From Wohlfahrtiimonas larvae (GTDB lineage Bacteria; Pseudomonadota; Gammaproteobacteria; Cardiobacteriales; Wohlfahrtiimonadaceae), in assembly GCF_039543665.1 (NCBI RefSeq), contig NZ_BAABKE010000004.1:1-64000 (forward strand): a stretch of 64,000 bases of DNA, in the 5' to 3' direction. The first letter of the stretch is position 1. Each line of letters starts with the position of its first letter. A model generated the notes under the pieces. It was given only the letters and a program-made list of their open reading frames with translations. It had not been told where the DNA came from and searched no databases. This document shows positions 15,193 to 24,061 of the stretch, piece after piece. The translations under genes were made by a program, and so were the position numbers.

Positions 15193-16458
15193 TGTATATT
15201 GATGGAAAATTTTTTCAACTAAGTGTTCCACATCCCTAAATGCATTACCAAAGTAATCTGTACCATTGAAAGATCCCCTTAGATTTATATTCATATTTTT
15301 ATTATAATTAGATGCCATGGCTTTGAATATTCCATCTCCTTTAAATTCTTGAAGGTTAGTTATATTATTCATAATAATTGAATAAGCGATGGAAAAAATA
15401 ATTAAATGCGATAAGTTTTTGTTGCCACTAGTGCCAATACATGTATTTAGATGTTCTTTTTGAATTTGTTGATATTTATTTATAATATTTTCCTGTTGTC
15501 TCAAAGTAGTTGTTATGAATATATATTCAATATAATCAGGCATATGTATATCTTGAAAAAAATTAAGATTCTCTCGATTATTAGTTAAAATAGCTCGATT
15601 AGCTTGAATATTTTTATGGTTATTTTTTAGTGGAATTTTATCTTTAAAAAATTTATTTAAATAGTTTTCACTATCAATCTTGCTACCATATAAATGTTCA
15701 ATGCTTGCTAATAATTGATTAACATTACAAGATAATAGAAAGTAAACATTTTCAACATTGAAAAAATGTTTAATACATTCTAAAAACTGAATGGCAAAAT
15801 CAGGCTTACACCTATCCAATTCATCGACTATAAATAATATAGGATGATTTGTAGTAGCGAAAGCTTTTAACTCAGTAGAAAATTTTTTATAGTCAGAATC
15901 AAGTTTGTTAACTTCTTCAAATGCGTTATTAAATATATTACTACTAACATCTTTACTAAGACCATCATTAATTTGTTTAGTAATTTCGCCTGAGATTGTT
16001 GGAACATAATCTTTTATTTTTGATAATAAAAAAGTAGCAGCATCTTTCACAGCGGCAGCACCTATAGGTTGTAGTGATACTTCTGTAAATAAAATTTTGT
16101 ATGCCGTTTCCGTTAACGATGCAGGAATAACTTCACCACCATTAATAGAACCAACAAGCCCACCCATTAATGTTAAAAATGGGTTATTAATCCTTTCAGC
16201 ATTAAACACATTGATATAAACAGGTGTTAGTATGAACTTTTCATTAACATTTTCAGATGTTTTTATAGAATTTTTTTCTATGATGTAATGCCATAGTTTA
16301 TAACAAAACTCCGTTTTCCCACTCCCCCATTGACCATCTAATAGACATGGACTATAAAAGCTGTTGCCATGAATTGATTGATATATATTATTTGCTATAT
16401 ACATTCGTTCATATTCATCTCTGTAACTAAATTTTTTATCACTATCTACGTTGTACAT
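15190..16458 (-). CDS. KAP-family P-loop ATPase (prophage cargo)
   Basis: 422 residues. Walker A GQWGSGKT at 42-49, Walker B ILFIVDELDRCKPDFA near 210, and the KAP signature F-x-V-E-x-I-K-H-F-F (FLECIKHFFNVENVYFLLS). KAP NTPases include PifA, which excludes phage T7 from F-plasmid hosts. Several act in defence or at the membrane. An AAVKDAATFLLSKI helix around 150 could be a weak membrane-associated segment. The gene looks more AT-rich than the surrounding prophage and is wedged between the early operon's end and integrase, a common site for exchangeable genes. It ends two bases before the integrase start region. Confidence 0.88.
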   Translation of the reverse strand: MYNVDSDKKFSYRDEYERMYIANNIYQSIHGNSFYSPCLLDGQWGSGKTEFCYKLWHYIIEKNSIKTSENVNEKFILTPVYINVFNAERINNPFLTLMGGLVGSINGGEVIPASLTETAYKILFTEVSLQPIGAAAVKDAATFLLSKIKDYVPTISGEITKQINDGLSKDVSSNIFNNAFEEVNKLDSDYKKFSTELKAFATTNHPILFIVDELDRCKPDFAIQFLECIKHFFNVENVYFLLSCNVNQLLASIEHLYGSKIDSENYLNKFFKDKIPLKNNHKNIQANRAILTNNRENLNFFQDIHMPDYIEYIFITTTLRQQENIINKYQQIQKEHLNTCIGTSGNKNLSHLIIFSIAYSIIMNNITNLQEFKGDGIFKAMASNYNKNMNINLRGSFNGTDYFGNAFRDVEHLVEKIFHQYT

Positions 16459-16460
16459 AA

Positions 16461-17471
16461 CTATCCTAATCTATTTGCAATTTCCGTTGCGGTTGGGTTG
16501 TAATAAATCATCAATGAATTTAAATCACGATGCCCTATCATTCTAGCTAAATCCAATACTTCTAATTTTCTAGCCAATCGTGTACAAGCCTCATGCCTTG
16601 TATCATGAAATGTTAAATCTTGAATAAAACAGCGTTTCACTGCACGCCTAAATGTGGTGCTCACAACATCTGCTGAAATATTAAAAACTGATCCTGCACG
16701 TTGTGGTTGCATTAGCTCTAAAAGTTCAATAGCACGACTTGATAAAGGTACATCCCTTTTATCACCGTTTTTAGTTTCTAATAGTGTGAGGTATTTTTGG
16801 TTTAAATTAACCTGACGCCAATCCAAAGATGCAATTTCACCTTGTCGCATTGCTGTTTCTAAGGCAAATAAAAATATCAAGGCTGTTGTCTGCATTTGAG
16901 TTTCAGGTGTTTTATCTTCATAACCTAAATATTCTATGATCAAACTGATTTCATGATCTGAAATTCTACGATTTCGTGGTGCTGGCTTGCGTAGACTTTC
17001 TAATTCTTTCAAAGGGTCATCTTCTAACCAATTCCATTCTTTCCTGGCAACTTTAAAAACTGCTCTCAAAATAGCGATTTCCCTATTTTTACTAGCATTT
17101 TGAATAGGACGATTATCACGCCAAACCGCAATATGTTTAGCTTGTAATTTCGTCAATGGTACATCAGCAGGAAAATCAGGCATTAAAAGAATGGCATTTA
17201 AACGAATTGCCTCATTTCTACCACCATGCCTTTTTGGGCATACTTCATCAATAAATCGGATTACAGCATCTTTCACTTTTTTGGTACGATCTACTTTGCC
17301 ATCTTCACCGTTAGTGATATCGCTTTCTTTTTGCTTGATCCAAAGTAATGCATCAATTTCAGAAGTAAAACTTTTTCCTTCTGATTTCAGAATATAATTA
17401 CGCATAACTCGCACACGAGCATAATACTTGCTACCGCGTTTCGTTACAGATCCCAATTTGATCCCAACCAT
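16461..17471 (-). CDS. int: Tyrosine-family prophage integrase
   Basis: 336 residues. The N-terminal arm/SAM-like region (1-150) contains KYYARVRVMRNYILK. The catalytic part has Arg in ETAMRQGEI (~212), Lys in LLETKNGDKRDVP, H-x-x-R in FHDTRHE (~288), His in MIGHRDLNSL (~314) and the nucleophilic Tyr in MIYYNPT (~323). All six catalytic positions are present, so it should be active. Its start faces the element's right boundary, with 230 bases between it and the first host gene. Confidence 0.94.
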   Translation of the reverse strand: MVGIKLGSVTKRGSKYYARVRVMRNYILKSEGKSFTSEIDALLWIKQKESDITNGEDGKVDRTKKVKDAVIRFIDEVCPKRHGGRNEAIRLNAILLMPDFPADVPLTKLQAKHIAVWRDNRPIQNASKNREIAILRAVFKVARKEWNWLEDDPLKELESLRKPAPRNRRISDHEISLIIEYLGYEDKTPETQMQTTALIFLFALETAMRQGEIASLDWRQVNLNQKYLTLLETKNGDKRDVPLSSRAIELLELMQPQRAGSVFNISADVVSTTFRRAVKRCFIQDLTFHDTRHEACTRLARKLEVLDLARMIGHRDLNSLMIYYNPTATEIANRLG

Positions 17472-17539
17472 TCATATTTAAACGAACATTATCTTACTAA
17501 AGATTTTACAAAATCAAAAGATTAGGTATGTTATAGTGT

Positions 17540-17575
17540 GCGCTCGTAAGGCATATAACCCACTTGGGCGCGCCA
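17540..17575 (+). other. tRNA-acceptor-like hairpin with CCA; candidate attachment remnant
   Basis: GCGCTCG (17540-17546) can pair with TGGGCGC (17565-17571) over seven base pairs, two of them G-T. It is followed by G-CCA, the end found on bacterial tRNA-Arg. Only 18 bases lie between the arms, so it is not a complete tRNA. It is a G+C-rich island in very AT-rich DNA next to integrase. A degenerate or deleted tRNA end at the attachment site is the simplest reading. Confidence 0.3.
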
Positions 17576-17704
17576 ATCATCAATATAGCCAATATTATTA
17601 TAAAATAATTAATAATCACTACATTGCCAATTAATATATTTAAACAATAATACTCTTAATAAGAGTTATCATTGCTCGTTTATAATTAGTAGCGAAGTTT
17701 TCTC

Positions 17705-18124
17705 ATGAATGAACGATTAAATAATACTGAAATCTTAAGAGATCGTAAGGTTGAAACCATTTCATCCATTGCTATTTTCAGTATTTTTTTATTCATTTCA
17801 GCATATATTTTATATGTTTGGGAAAATAGATATCGTAGTCAATTTTATGTTAAAGAAAAAGGATTTTCGACAATTGTCGCTCAACAATTTGATGGCCCTT
17901 CAGGTGAACACCAACACCTTAAACAGTATGCTCAACAATTATTAGTTTCACCACACACTTATCGACACATTGAAACTATCTATATTCATAATGATAGCCA
18001 TCAAGAACTTTTTGTCAGAACTCTCTTCTCTGGCCATACAACACGCCATACAGAAGAAATATTATGTTTAAAGGCAACCTATTCATCTCAAGGAAACATT
18101 ATTAAAGAACCCGCACGTTGCTAG
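17705..18124 (+). CDS. Hypothetical membrane-anchored protein
   Basis: 139 residues. One hydrophobic helix (about 23-41, ISSIAIFSIFLFISAYILYV) is preceded by charged residues and followed by basic ones. The remainder (about 95 residues, His-rich, with HTTRHTEEI) may be periplasmic. It is the first chromosomal gene beyond the prophage. Family unknown. The TTTTCTC just before the ATG gives no clear ribosome site, and the start is the only Met ahead of the membrane helix. Confidence 0.6.
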   Translation: MNERLNNTEILRDRKVETISSIAIFSIFLFISAYILYVWENRYRSQFYVKEKGFSTIVAQQFDGPSGEHQHLKQYAQQLLVSPHTYRHIETIYIHNDSHQELFVRTLFSGHTTRHTEEILCLKATYSSQGNIIKEPARC

Positions 18125-18271
18125 CCATCATTATTTACAATAAATAATATATAGAAAATTTTAAATTTAGTGGTATCCTACGCCTTAATAGATTAAGTCA
18201 CTTTAATCACAAATCTAATCAATTAAAATAAAATAAATACAATATATTAATAATTAGTTAACGAGGTTCCT

Positions 18272-18490
18272 ATGAAACTACAACAAATTACTTTAGTAGA
18301 AACAGCTCGCTCATATGATGTAAAAGCAAAGGCTTTAGGAAAATCTATTCATGCAGAATACATTCGAGCTTTTAAAACTCGAGGAGAAGCAGAAAAGCAT
18401 ATTGAAGCTCTCAATACAGATAATAATATTTGTCAAAATGAGAACAAACGATGGTTAAAAAACTTAAAAAAATATGGTGGTAGCTTATAA
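18272..18490 (+). CDS. Hypothetical small basic protein, 72 aa
   Basis: Begins MKLQQITLVETARSYDV after an ACGAGG element and is Lys-rich, with predicted helices (TRGEAEKHIEALN) and a single Cys. It has no signal or membrane segment. The gene stands alone between two AT-rich spacers and ends just before a strong inverted repeat. Family not recognised; coding status rests on a clean start, good codon use and lack of any competing frame. Confidence 0.55.
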   Translation: MKLQQITLVETARSYDVKAKALGKSIHAEYIRAFKTRGEAEKHIEALNTDNNICQNENKRWLKNLKKYGGSL

Positions 18491-18511
18491 TTTAGGACAG
18501 GTTCTAATCTC

Positions 18512-18551
18512 ATCCAAAATAAAACCAACCACAATAAGTTTTATTTTGGAT
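18512..18551. terminator. Convergent terminator-like hairpin
   Basis: A perfect 14-bp stem: ATCCAAAATAAAAC (18512-18525) and GTTTTATTTTGGAT (18538-18551). It lies between two convergent genes, and the stop codon of the minus-strand gene (18541-18543) is inside its right arm. The AT-rich stem lacks a long T-run, so termination strength is uncertain. Confidence 0.6.
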
Positions 18552-18954
18552 ATTGCCTATTTTTAAAATTTATATTTTGCTCATCCCGCATCTCCCAAAT
18601 GCCAACATCACACCATAATTTTTCTTCATACAATTTTAATAAATTAGCATAACCACATTGAAAAAAATCAGTATTACAATATTCCTCTATTAATCTGTTC
18701 AAATACTCTTGATTCTGTACTGTGCTTAATGATAAAAAGGCTGAGATATTATCAGACTCAGCCGCTCGTAAAACATTGGGATGACAGATACTATCATCGG
18801 TATTACAGTACTGATTAATATTATATTGTTCAATATATTCAAGGACTTTTTGGTACTGTTGATCTGTTTCATCGTAACTTGATGGATGAACAAAACCTTC
18901 TGGCTGTGCCAACGCATAAGACAACATCCCTAAAATGCACAATATTTTCTTCAT
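18541..18954 (-). CDS. Small exported cysteine-containing protein
   Basis: 137 residues from the ATG of MKKILCILGMLSYALA, a typical signal peptide with cleavage likely after ALA; an upstream in-frame ATG five codons earlier is less likely. The mature part opens QPEGFVHP and has about six cysteines, some in C-N-T-D contexts. The same layout (AQP..FVHP..D, C.TD, QCGY...LK) recurs in the protein encoded at 62183-62485, so the two are paralogues. Probably periplasmic with disulfides. Family not recognised. Confidence 0.7.
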   Translation of the reverse strand: MKKILCILGMLSYALAQPEGFVHPSSYDETDQQYQKVLEYIEQYNINQYCNTDDSICHPNVLRAAESDNISAFLSLSTVQNQEYLNRLIEEYCNTDFFQCGYANLLKLYEEKLWCDVGIWEMRDEQNINFKNRQYPK

Positions 18955-19057
18955 ACTGCCTCCCATCATTCTTTACAGCTTCTCTGCATCATAGATCAGA
19001 TACTATATTAATATATGAAACCATAAAAATATCAAGCAAGACTTTATCTATCAAATA

Positions 19058-22000
19058 CTACTGCGCCATTTTTTCAGCCTCTGCCAAATCTACAGAAACC
19101 AAACGAGAAACGCCAGGCTCACTCATTGTTACACCGATCAATGATTCTGCAATCGACATTGTGGTTTTATTATGTGTAATAAAAATAAACTGAACTCTAT
19201 TACACATTTCTTGAAGCAATGAACCTAAACGACGAACATTTGCCTCATCAAGCGGTGCATCCACTTCATCCAAAATACAGAATGGTGCAGGATTCAAGTT
19301 AAAGATCGCAAAAACTAAAGCAGCTGCAGTTAATGCCTTTTCACCACCTGATAATAAGTGGATCGTCCCAGGTTTCTTTCCAGGTGGGCGCGCGATAATA
19401 TTCACGCCGCTTAATAATGCATCATCGCCTTTTAATTCTAAATATGCTTCACCGCCACCAAATAAGCGCGGAAACAATTTAGAAAAATCAGTATTTACAG
19501 CATTAAATGTACCCATAAAGCGTTCTTTCGTTTCTTGGTCAATCTTTTGAATTGCAGTTTCCAACTCAAATAATGCTTTATTCAAATCCTGATCTTGCTC
19601 ATCCAAATAGGTTTTACGCTCTCCTAAAACTTTACATTCATCTATCGCCACTAAATTGACAGCACCAATTTTACTAAGTTTTGTTTGTACCGATTTCAAT
19701 AACTCATCAATATTATCTTCATCGATTGTAATCATTTCTTGGGATAAAGATTGTAATTCTTCCTCACCTAAAGTTTCTAACAAAGATTCCCAATTTTTCA
19801 CCACATGTTCTTCATGCGCCTTAAATTCAGCATCACGAAGCATCAAAGATTGAATCATCTCTTTTTGACTTTCGATGTGCTTTTCTTGACTTTCTTTGAG
19901 CTTTTCTTCCTGAGATAGAGTGGTTTGCAACTGCCCCACAACTTCTGTCAATTCAGTTTTAGCGCCTTCAATCTCGAGCAATGTTTCATTGTAAATCATC
20001 AACTCTTCTTCAATGATAATAACTTCATCACTATTCTCTAATACTTCTTTTTTCTCTTCGAGCTTTGCCAAAGATTGCGTTTGATTCAATTTTAAACGTG
20101 CTAAATTCGTATCAGTTTCTTTCAATTTAAATTGCACAGCATCCAATTGGCGCGTTTCTTCATTTACTTTTTGCGCCAATACTTGCTGTTCTGCTAATGT
20201 TTTTTTCTTGTTTTCTTCATATTGCATCAAATGAGATTCAAGCACACTTTTACCTTCTTTCTTTTCATCCAAAAGTATCAATGTGCTTTCTAGTTCAATT
20301 CGACTCTCTTCAATCTTTATTTGGCCTTCTTGATGCGCTAATTTTAAAGCTGATAACTCTTTTTCAATACGAGCTTGATTTTCTGTAATATGAGTGCGCT
20401 CTTTGATCACAACAGCTAACTCTTTTTCGATAGAAGCTGTTTCAGTTTTAGCTTGCTCTAATGCTTTTCCTAAAATTTCTAAATGGTTTTTTAAAACTTC
20501 CAATTGTTCAATAATGGCAGATTTTTCTTCCTCTTGCATAGTGATTGCAAGCGTTAATTCTTCGAGCTTTATTGCTAACTGATTCATCTCTTCAGCACGC
20601 TCTAACACCCCTTGAATCTCTTGCTGATCATGACCAATGAACCAATCTACGCCATATAAATCACCATTTTCTAAAACCAAACATTCATGCAATTGTAATT
20701 GTTGGCGCTTATTTTTAACATCTGTTAAGGATTCTGCCACATAAACGTGAGATAACAATGAACCTAATTGATGTTCACTCTTAATATAAAATCCTAAATG
20801 CTGCGGCGTAAAATCAAATGAACTTTCACCCAAGACATAACCACGGCTATTTTCACGAATGGACAAAGTTAAAAATTTAGATAGCACAGCTTCTGCTGCT
20901 TTTTGCCATTTTGGCTCAATCTGCATTACTTCAAATAATGGCTCTATATTTTCTTCTTGTGATAACAGCGCATTTTGTAACAATGTTAGCGCACTCAATC
21001 GCCCTTCAAACTCTGATTGTTGACGTAAATTTTGATGAATTGCATGTTCCACTAATACTTTTTGGCCATTCAATTCACTCTGTTTTTCTTTATGCGTTAA
21101 AATCTGCTCTTGCAGTTCATCCTGCTGAATTTTCTTTTCATCTAGCTGCTCTGAAAGTAAAACTTCACGATCTTTTAACGTATCATTATCTAATAATACT
21201 TTAAGTTCATTTTCTAGCTTAGTAATTGTGCTTTCATCAGTGATCTGCTTTGTTTCAAAATGTGCAATACTATTTTTTGCAACATCGACCTTACGCTCTA
21301 ACAAGCTGATCTCTTCATTCACGGTTTTAGATTGAGCAATGAAGTTATCAAAGGTTTCATTCAATACAGTCAATGCTTCATTTAATTCAAACAAGGATTC
21401 ATTCAAGATCATCAAAGATTCACTCTTTTCGATCTGTTCACTTTCTAAGTTTTCACGCATCATTTCACTAGCAAGCAATTCTTCTTCAATCTTTTGGATC
21501 TGAATTTGTAACTCATTATGATCCGCAGTTGTGCGTGCCTGTAAGGTACGAATGGACTCAATCTTGTGCTGAAGCGTTAAAATCTCTTTTTGCTTGGCAT
21601 GATGCTGTTCCGTTTTTGCTGCTAATAATGCAGATTTTTCTGATAAAGCAGTTTTATGACCATTATGCTTTAAAACCAAATCATTATAAAAAGCCACCGC
21701 CTCATGAAACTCTTTTTGCAAAGCATCAATACGATTTTGTAACTCAGATTGTCCTTGCTCTAATTCTGCACGCTTTTGTTTTAATGATAAATATTGCAAC
21801 AAGCGCTCTTCGCGCTTCAATATTTGATACTCTTCTGCTTTCTTCGCCTGCTTCTCTAAATGCTCTAGTTGTTTCGTTAACTCTTCACGAACATCTAATA
21901 AACGCAATAAATTTTGGCGTGTATGTTCGATGCGTGTTTCTGTTTCGCGCTTTTGCTCTTTGTATTTAGAAACACCCGCAGCTTCTTCAAATACTAAGCG

Positions 22001-22480
22001 TAATTCATCAGGCTTAGATTCCACAATACGAGAAATCATCCCCTGTTCGATGATGGCATAAGATCTTGAGCCCAGGCCTGTGCCCAAGAAAATATCTGTA
22101 ATATCTCGACGACGGCATTTTGCACCATTTAAAAAATAAGTACTTTGCCCAGATCTTTCTAAAACTCGCTTAATACTAATTTCAGTAAATGTTGACCATT
22201 GCCCACCAATTCTGCCATCTGTATTATCAAAGACCAGTTCAATACTTGCAAAACTTGAAGCTTTTCGGCTAGTGGCACCGCTAAAGATAACATCGGTCAT
22301 GGATTCACCACGCAATTGTTTTGCAGAGGATTCCCCCATCACCCAACGGATAGCATCAATAATATTAGATTTCCCACAGCCATTGGGCCCAACAATACCA
22401 TTTAAACGATCAGTGAGGTCAAAAACTGTATGATCCACAAAGGATTTAAAACCAGAGAGTTTAACTTTACTTAAATACAC
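19058..22480 (-). CDS. smc: Chromosome segregation protein SMC
   Basis: 1140 residues, the normal SMC size. The N-terminal ATPase half has Walker A GPNGCGKSN (~32-40), followed by IIDAIRWVMGE. Two long coiled coils (about 165-480 and 650-960) flank the hinge, near HLGFYIKSEHQLGSLLSHVYV. The C-terminal half has the signature LSGGEKALTAAALVFAIF and Walker B FCILDEVDAPLD. It forms the DNA-entrapping ring that organises chromosomes together with ScpA/ScpB, neither of which is in this window. In most enterobacteria MukB replaces SMC. Confidence 0.97.
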   Translation of the reverse strand: MYLSKVKLSGFKSFVDHTVFDLTDRLNGIVGPNGCGKSNIIDAIRWVMGESSAKQLRGESMTDVIFSGATSRKASSFASIELVFDNTDGRIGGQWSTFTEISIKRVLERSGQSTYFLNGAKCRRRDITDIFLGTGLGSRSYAIIEQGMISRIVESKPDELRLVFEEAAGVSKYKEQKRETETRIEHTRQNLLRLLDVREELTKQLEHLEKQAKKAEEYQILKREERLLQYLSLKQKRAELEQGQSELQNRIDALQKEFHEAVAFYNDLVLKHNGHKTALSEKSALLAAKTEQHHAKQKEILTLQHKIESIRTLQARTTADHNELQIQIQKIEEELLASEMMRENLESEQIEKSESLMILNESLFELNEALTVLNETFDNFIAQSKTVNEEISLLERKVDVAKNSIAHFETKQITDESTITKLENELKVLLDNDTLKDREVLLSEQLDEKKIQQDELQEQILTHKEKQSELNGQKVLVEHAIHQNLRQQSEFEGRLSALTLLQNALLSQEENIEPLFEVMQIEPKWQKAAEAVLSKFLTLSIRENSRGYVLGESSFDFTPQHLGFYIKSEHQLGSLLSHVYVAESLTDVKNKRQQLQLHECLVLENGDLYGVDWFIGHDQQEIQGVLERAEEMNQLAIKLEELTLAITMQEEEKSAIIEQLEVLKNHLEILGKALEQAKTETASIEKELAVVIKERTHITENQARIEKELSALKLAHQEGQIKIEESRIELESTLILLDEKKEGKSVLESHLMQYEENKKKTLAEQQVLAQKVNEETRQLDAVQFKLKETDTNLARLKLNQTQSLAKLEEKKEVLENSDEVIIIEEELMIYNETLLEIEGAKTELTEVVGQLQTTLSQEEKLKESQEKHIESQKEMIQSLMLRDAEFKAHEEHVVKNWESLLETLGEEELQSLSQEMITIDEDNIDELLKSVQTKLSKIGAVNLVAIDECKVLGERKTYLDEQDQDLNKALFELETAIQKIDQETKERFMGTFNAVNTDFSKLFPRLFGGGEAYLELKGDDALLSGVNIIARPPGKKPGTIHLLSGGEKALTAAALVFAIFNLNPAPFCILDEVDAPLDEANVRRLGSLLQEMCNRVQFIFITHNKTTMSIAESLIGVTMSEPGVSRLVSVDLAEAEKMAQ

Positions 22481-22584
22481 AAGCGACTGCCAATAATTTA
22501 AAAGAGAGCATTATCAAGCCTTAATAAACTGAATGCAAGATTCATTATTGATAAAATAATCACAAACTTGTGCTTAAATATATT

Positions 22585-22743
22585 TTATAATTTTCGGCAC
22601 TTCAATTCTTCAGTTTCACTGGTCTCATATTGTTGGGCAAACAGGTCTTTTTCTTTATGTTGAACAGGCAAATTTATTAATAATAAAATTCCAATAAAGA
22701 CAACAACTGTTAATAGCTCAATTAATGTTAAACTATATTTCAT
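22585..22743 (-). CDS. Very small prepilin-like protein, 52 aa
   Basis: Begins MKYSLTLIELLTVVVFIGIL, the class III (type IV prepilin) signature with the conserved Glu at the fifth position after the presumed cleavage site and a single membrane helix. The residue before the cleavage point is Ser, not the usual Gly. Only about 25 residues follow the helix, far shorter than any pilin head. A similar gene is at 23707. It may be an accessory minor-pilin-like peptide or simply a single-span membrane protein. Confidence 0.6.
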   Translation of the reverse strand: MKYSLTLIELLTVVVFIGILLLINLPVQHKEKDLFAQQYETSETEELKCRKL

Positions 22744-22830
22744 GATGAATGATTAAAAAACAACTTAAATTTATAACTACCTATTAATATAGTATATATA
22801 TTTTATTATTAACTCGTTAGGAAGAAGTTT

Positions 22831-23142
22831 ATGTATAAATTTGTTTTCTTTGTTCCAGAATCCCACGTTGAGAGCGTCAAAGATGCAATCTTTCATGTTG
22901 GCGGTGGCAAACTGGGTAACTACTCTCATTGTTCCTGGCAAGTACTTGGTATTGGTCAATTTAAACCATTAAAAGATAGTCAACCTTATTCTGGAGAAAT
23001 TAACCAACTCCATACTGTCCCTGAATGGCGCGTTGAGCTTGTTGTAGAAGAGCCATTAATACAAGCCGCTGTTAATGCAATGAAAGCGGCACATCCTTAT
23101 GAAATGCCAGCTTATGAAGTCATTAACTTAGAAGATTATTAA
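22831..23142 (+). CDS. YqfO/NIF3-associated domain protein
   Basis: 103 residues, a stand-alone version of the domain inserted in bacterial NIF3 (YqfO) proteins, with a CutA/PII-like ferredoxin fold. Seen are YKFVFFVPESHVESVKDAIF, GGGKLGNYSHCSWQ and AAHPYEMPAYEV near the end. These invariant Gly/His/Pro-Tyr-Glu positions match the family closely. The molecular function is not established. AGGAAGAAG precedes the ATG. It is convergent with the roadblock gene two bases away. Confidence 0.88.
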   Translation: MYKFVFFVPESHVESVKDAIFHVGGGKLGNYSHCSWQVLGIGQFKPLKDSQPYSGEINQLHTVPEWRVELVVEEPLIQAAVNAMKAAHPYEMPAYEVINLEDY

Positions 23143-23144
23143 TA

Positions 23145-23498
23145 TTAAAACTCCAATGAATGCTCAAATGTTTTCAGAAAATGACGCGCCAACCCAAGAT
23201 TAGATTTTTTACGATCAAGTACTAAATATAAAAAAATGCTTGGTTGTTTAACTAAAGGTCTAATTAAATGATATTCCTTACCCAAACTGATTAAAATATC
23301 TTCGATAACATCATCTAATTCCAAAAGATCAACTACTCTTCTTTTTGTATTTAAAACTTCTGTATTACCCTCGGATGCAAGTTCAATATCAATCCCAGAG
23401 CCAAAAGATGCTAATGCCTTTCCTGTATTAGCATCTACTAATGATGCAGCTTTAAAACCTTCGATTGCTGTTAAATCAGATAAATATGATTGACCCAT
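23145..23498 (-). CDS. Roadblock/LC7-like protein
   Basis: 117 residues matching the roadblock/LC7 (profilin-like) pattern: IEGFKAASLVDANTGKALAS at the start, EGNTEVLNTKRRVV in the middle, EDILISLGKEYHLIRPL, and LYLVLDRKKSNLGLAR near the end. Such proteins dimerise and in some bacteria regulate small GTPases; no GTPase gene is adjacent. Related short proteins occur in Acinetobacter and Moraxella. Ribosome site GAGGTG lies just upstream on the minus strand. Confidence 0.8.
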   Translation of the reverse strand: MGQSYLSDLTAIEGFKAASLVDANTGKALASFGSGIDIELASEGNTEVLNTKRRVVDLLELDDVIEDILISLGKEYHLIRPLVKQPSIFLYLVLDRKKSNLGLARHFLKTFEHSLEF

Positions 23499-23650
23499 TT
23501 TTCACCTCATTTTAATTATCATTATTAATGTATTCTAAATATAAATTTACAACAAGTTATTTAAAGTAACGTTCATAAAATACAGTGATCTCCATTATAA
23601 TATAGTTTACTATCAATGTGACGAGAATTTAAATATTAATATTTGTATAT

Positions 23651-23683
23651 AAAAAATCCTTTGATGAATAGTCACCAAAGGAT
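23651..23683 (-). terminator. Rho-independent terminator after the 23707 gene
   Basis: Read on the minus strand: ATCCTTTG (from 23683), a 12-base loop, CAAAGGAT, then TTTTT. It lies just downstream of the second small prepilin-like gene, supporting that gene as transcribed. Confidence 0.82.
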
Positions 23684-23706
23684 CTCAGCTGCCTAATTTT
23701 ATAATA

Positions 23707-23880
23707 TTACTTAATATCGACTTCGCTTTCTGGTTGATATTCTACTTGTACTACATATGATTCTTGATGACTAATGATGGATTGATCCATTTTGTGATTG
23801 ATAGGTACTGCTACCATACCTAAGATACCGATTAATATTAATACTATGAGCAACTCAACCAGAGTGAAATTATCTTTCAT
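23707..23880 (-). CDS. Very small prepilin-like protein, 57 aa
   Basis: Begins MKDNFTLVELLIVLILIGIL, matching the type IV prepilin signature (F+1, T+2, L+3, E+5), then GMVAVP. The residue before the cleavage site is Asn rather than Gly. Only ~30 acidic residues follow the helix. GGGAA lies about ten bases upstream, and an alternative ATG is one codon earlier. It has its own terminator. With the gene at 22585 it forms a pair of micro-prepilins on the same strand, flanking two unrelated genes. Confidence 0.65.
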   Translation of the reverse strand: MKDNFTLVELLIVLILIGILGMVAVPINHKMDQSIISHQESYVVQVEYQPESEVDIK

Positions 23881-24061
23881 CATAATTCCCTCTATATTTT
23901 TAGAACATGCACTACTATTTTATTCTTATTTTTTATTGCCTATTTAACATACTATGTATATATCACTATATAAAATTTATTTTTTAAATATTCATGAACT
24001 TGCCACTTAATACAAAGATCATCAAATGGCAAATCCTCTATAAACATCTATACATTTATAG

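Larger units (their letters stand above)
1..17575. mobile_element. P2-like prophage, right-hand part
   Basis: A continuous block of phage genes runs from the left window edge to the tyrosine integrase ending at 17471. The tail module order (sheath, tube, E/E', tape measure, U, D) is that of P2-like myophages. Repressor, divergent early operon, primase-helicase, AlpA-like protein and integrase complete a temperate set. Head, portal, lysis and baseplate genes must lie left of the window. The right boundary is put at the end of a tRNA-like sequence at 17540-17575, because ordinary chromosomal genes follow. The exact attachment core cannot be fixed without the other end. Confidence 0.93.

Noticed and set aside
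17540..17575. Complete tRNA gene
   Set aside because: An acceptor stem and CCA are present, but the 18 intervening bases cannot hold D, anticodon and T arms, and no T-loop TTCGA is seen.
21529..21969. 146-codon + strand frame within smc
   Set aside because: It lies opposite the SMC coiled coil, with unusual composition and no ribosome site.
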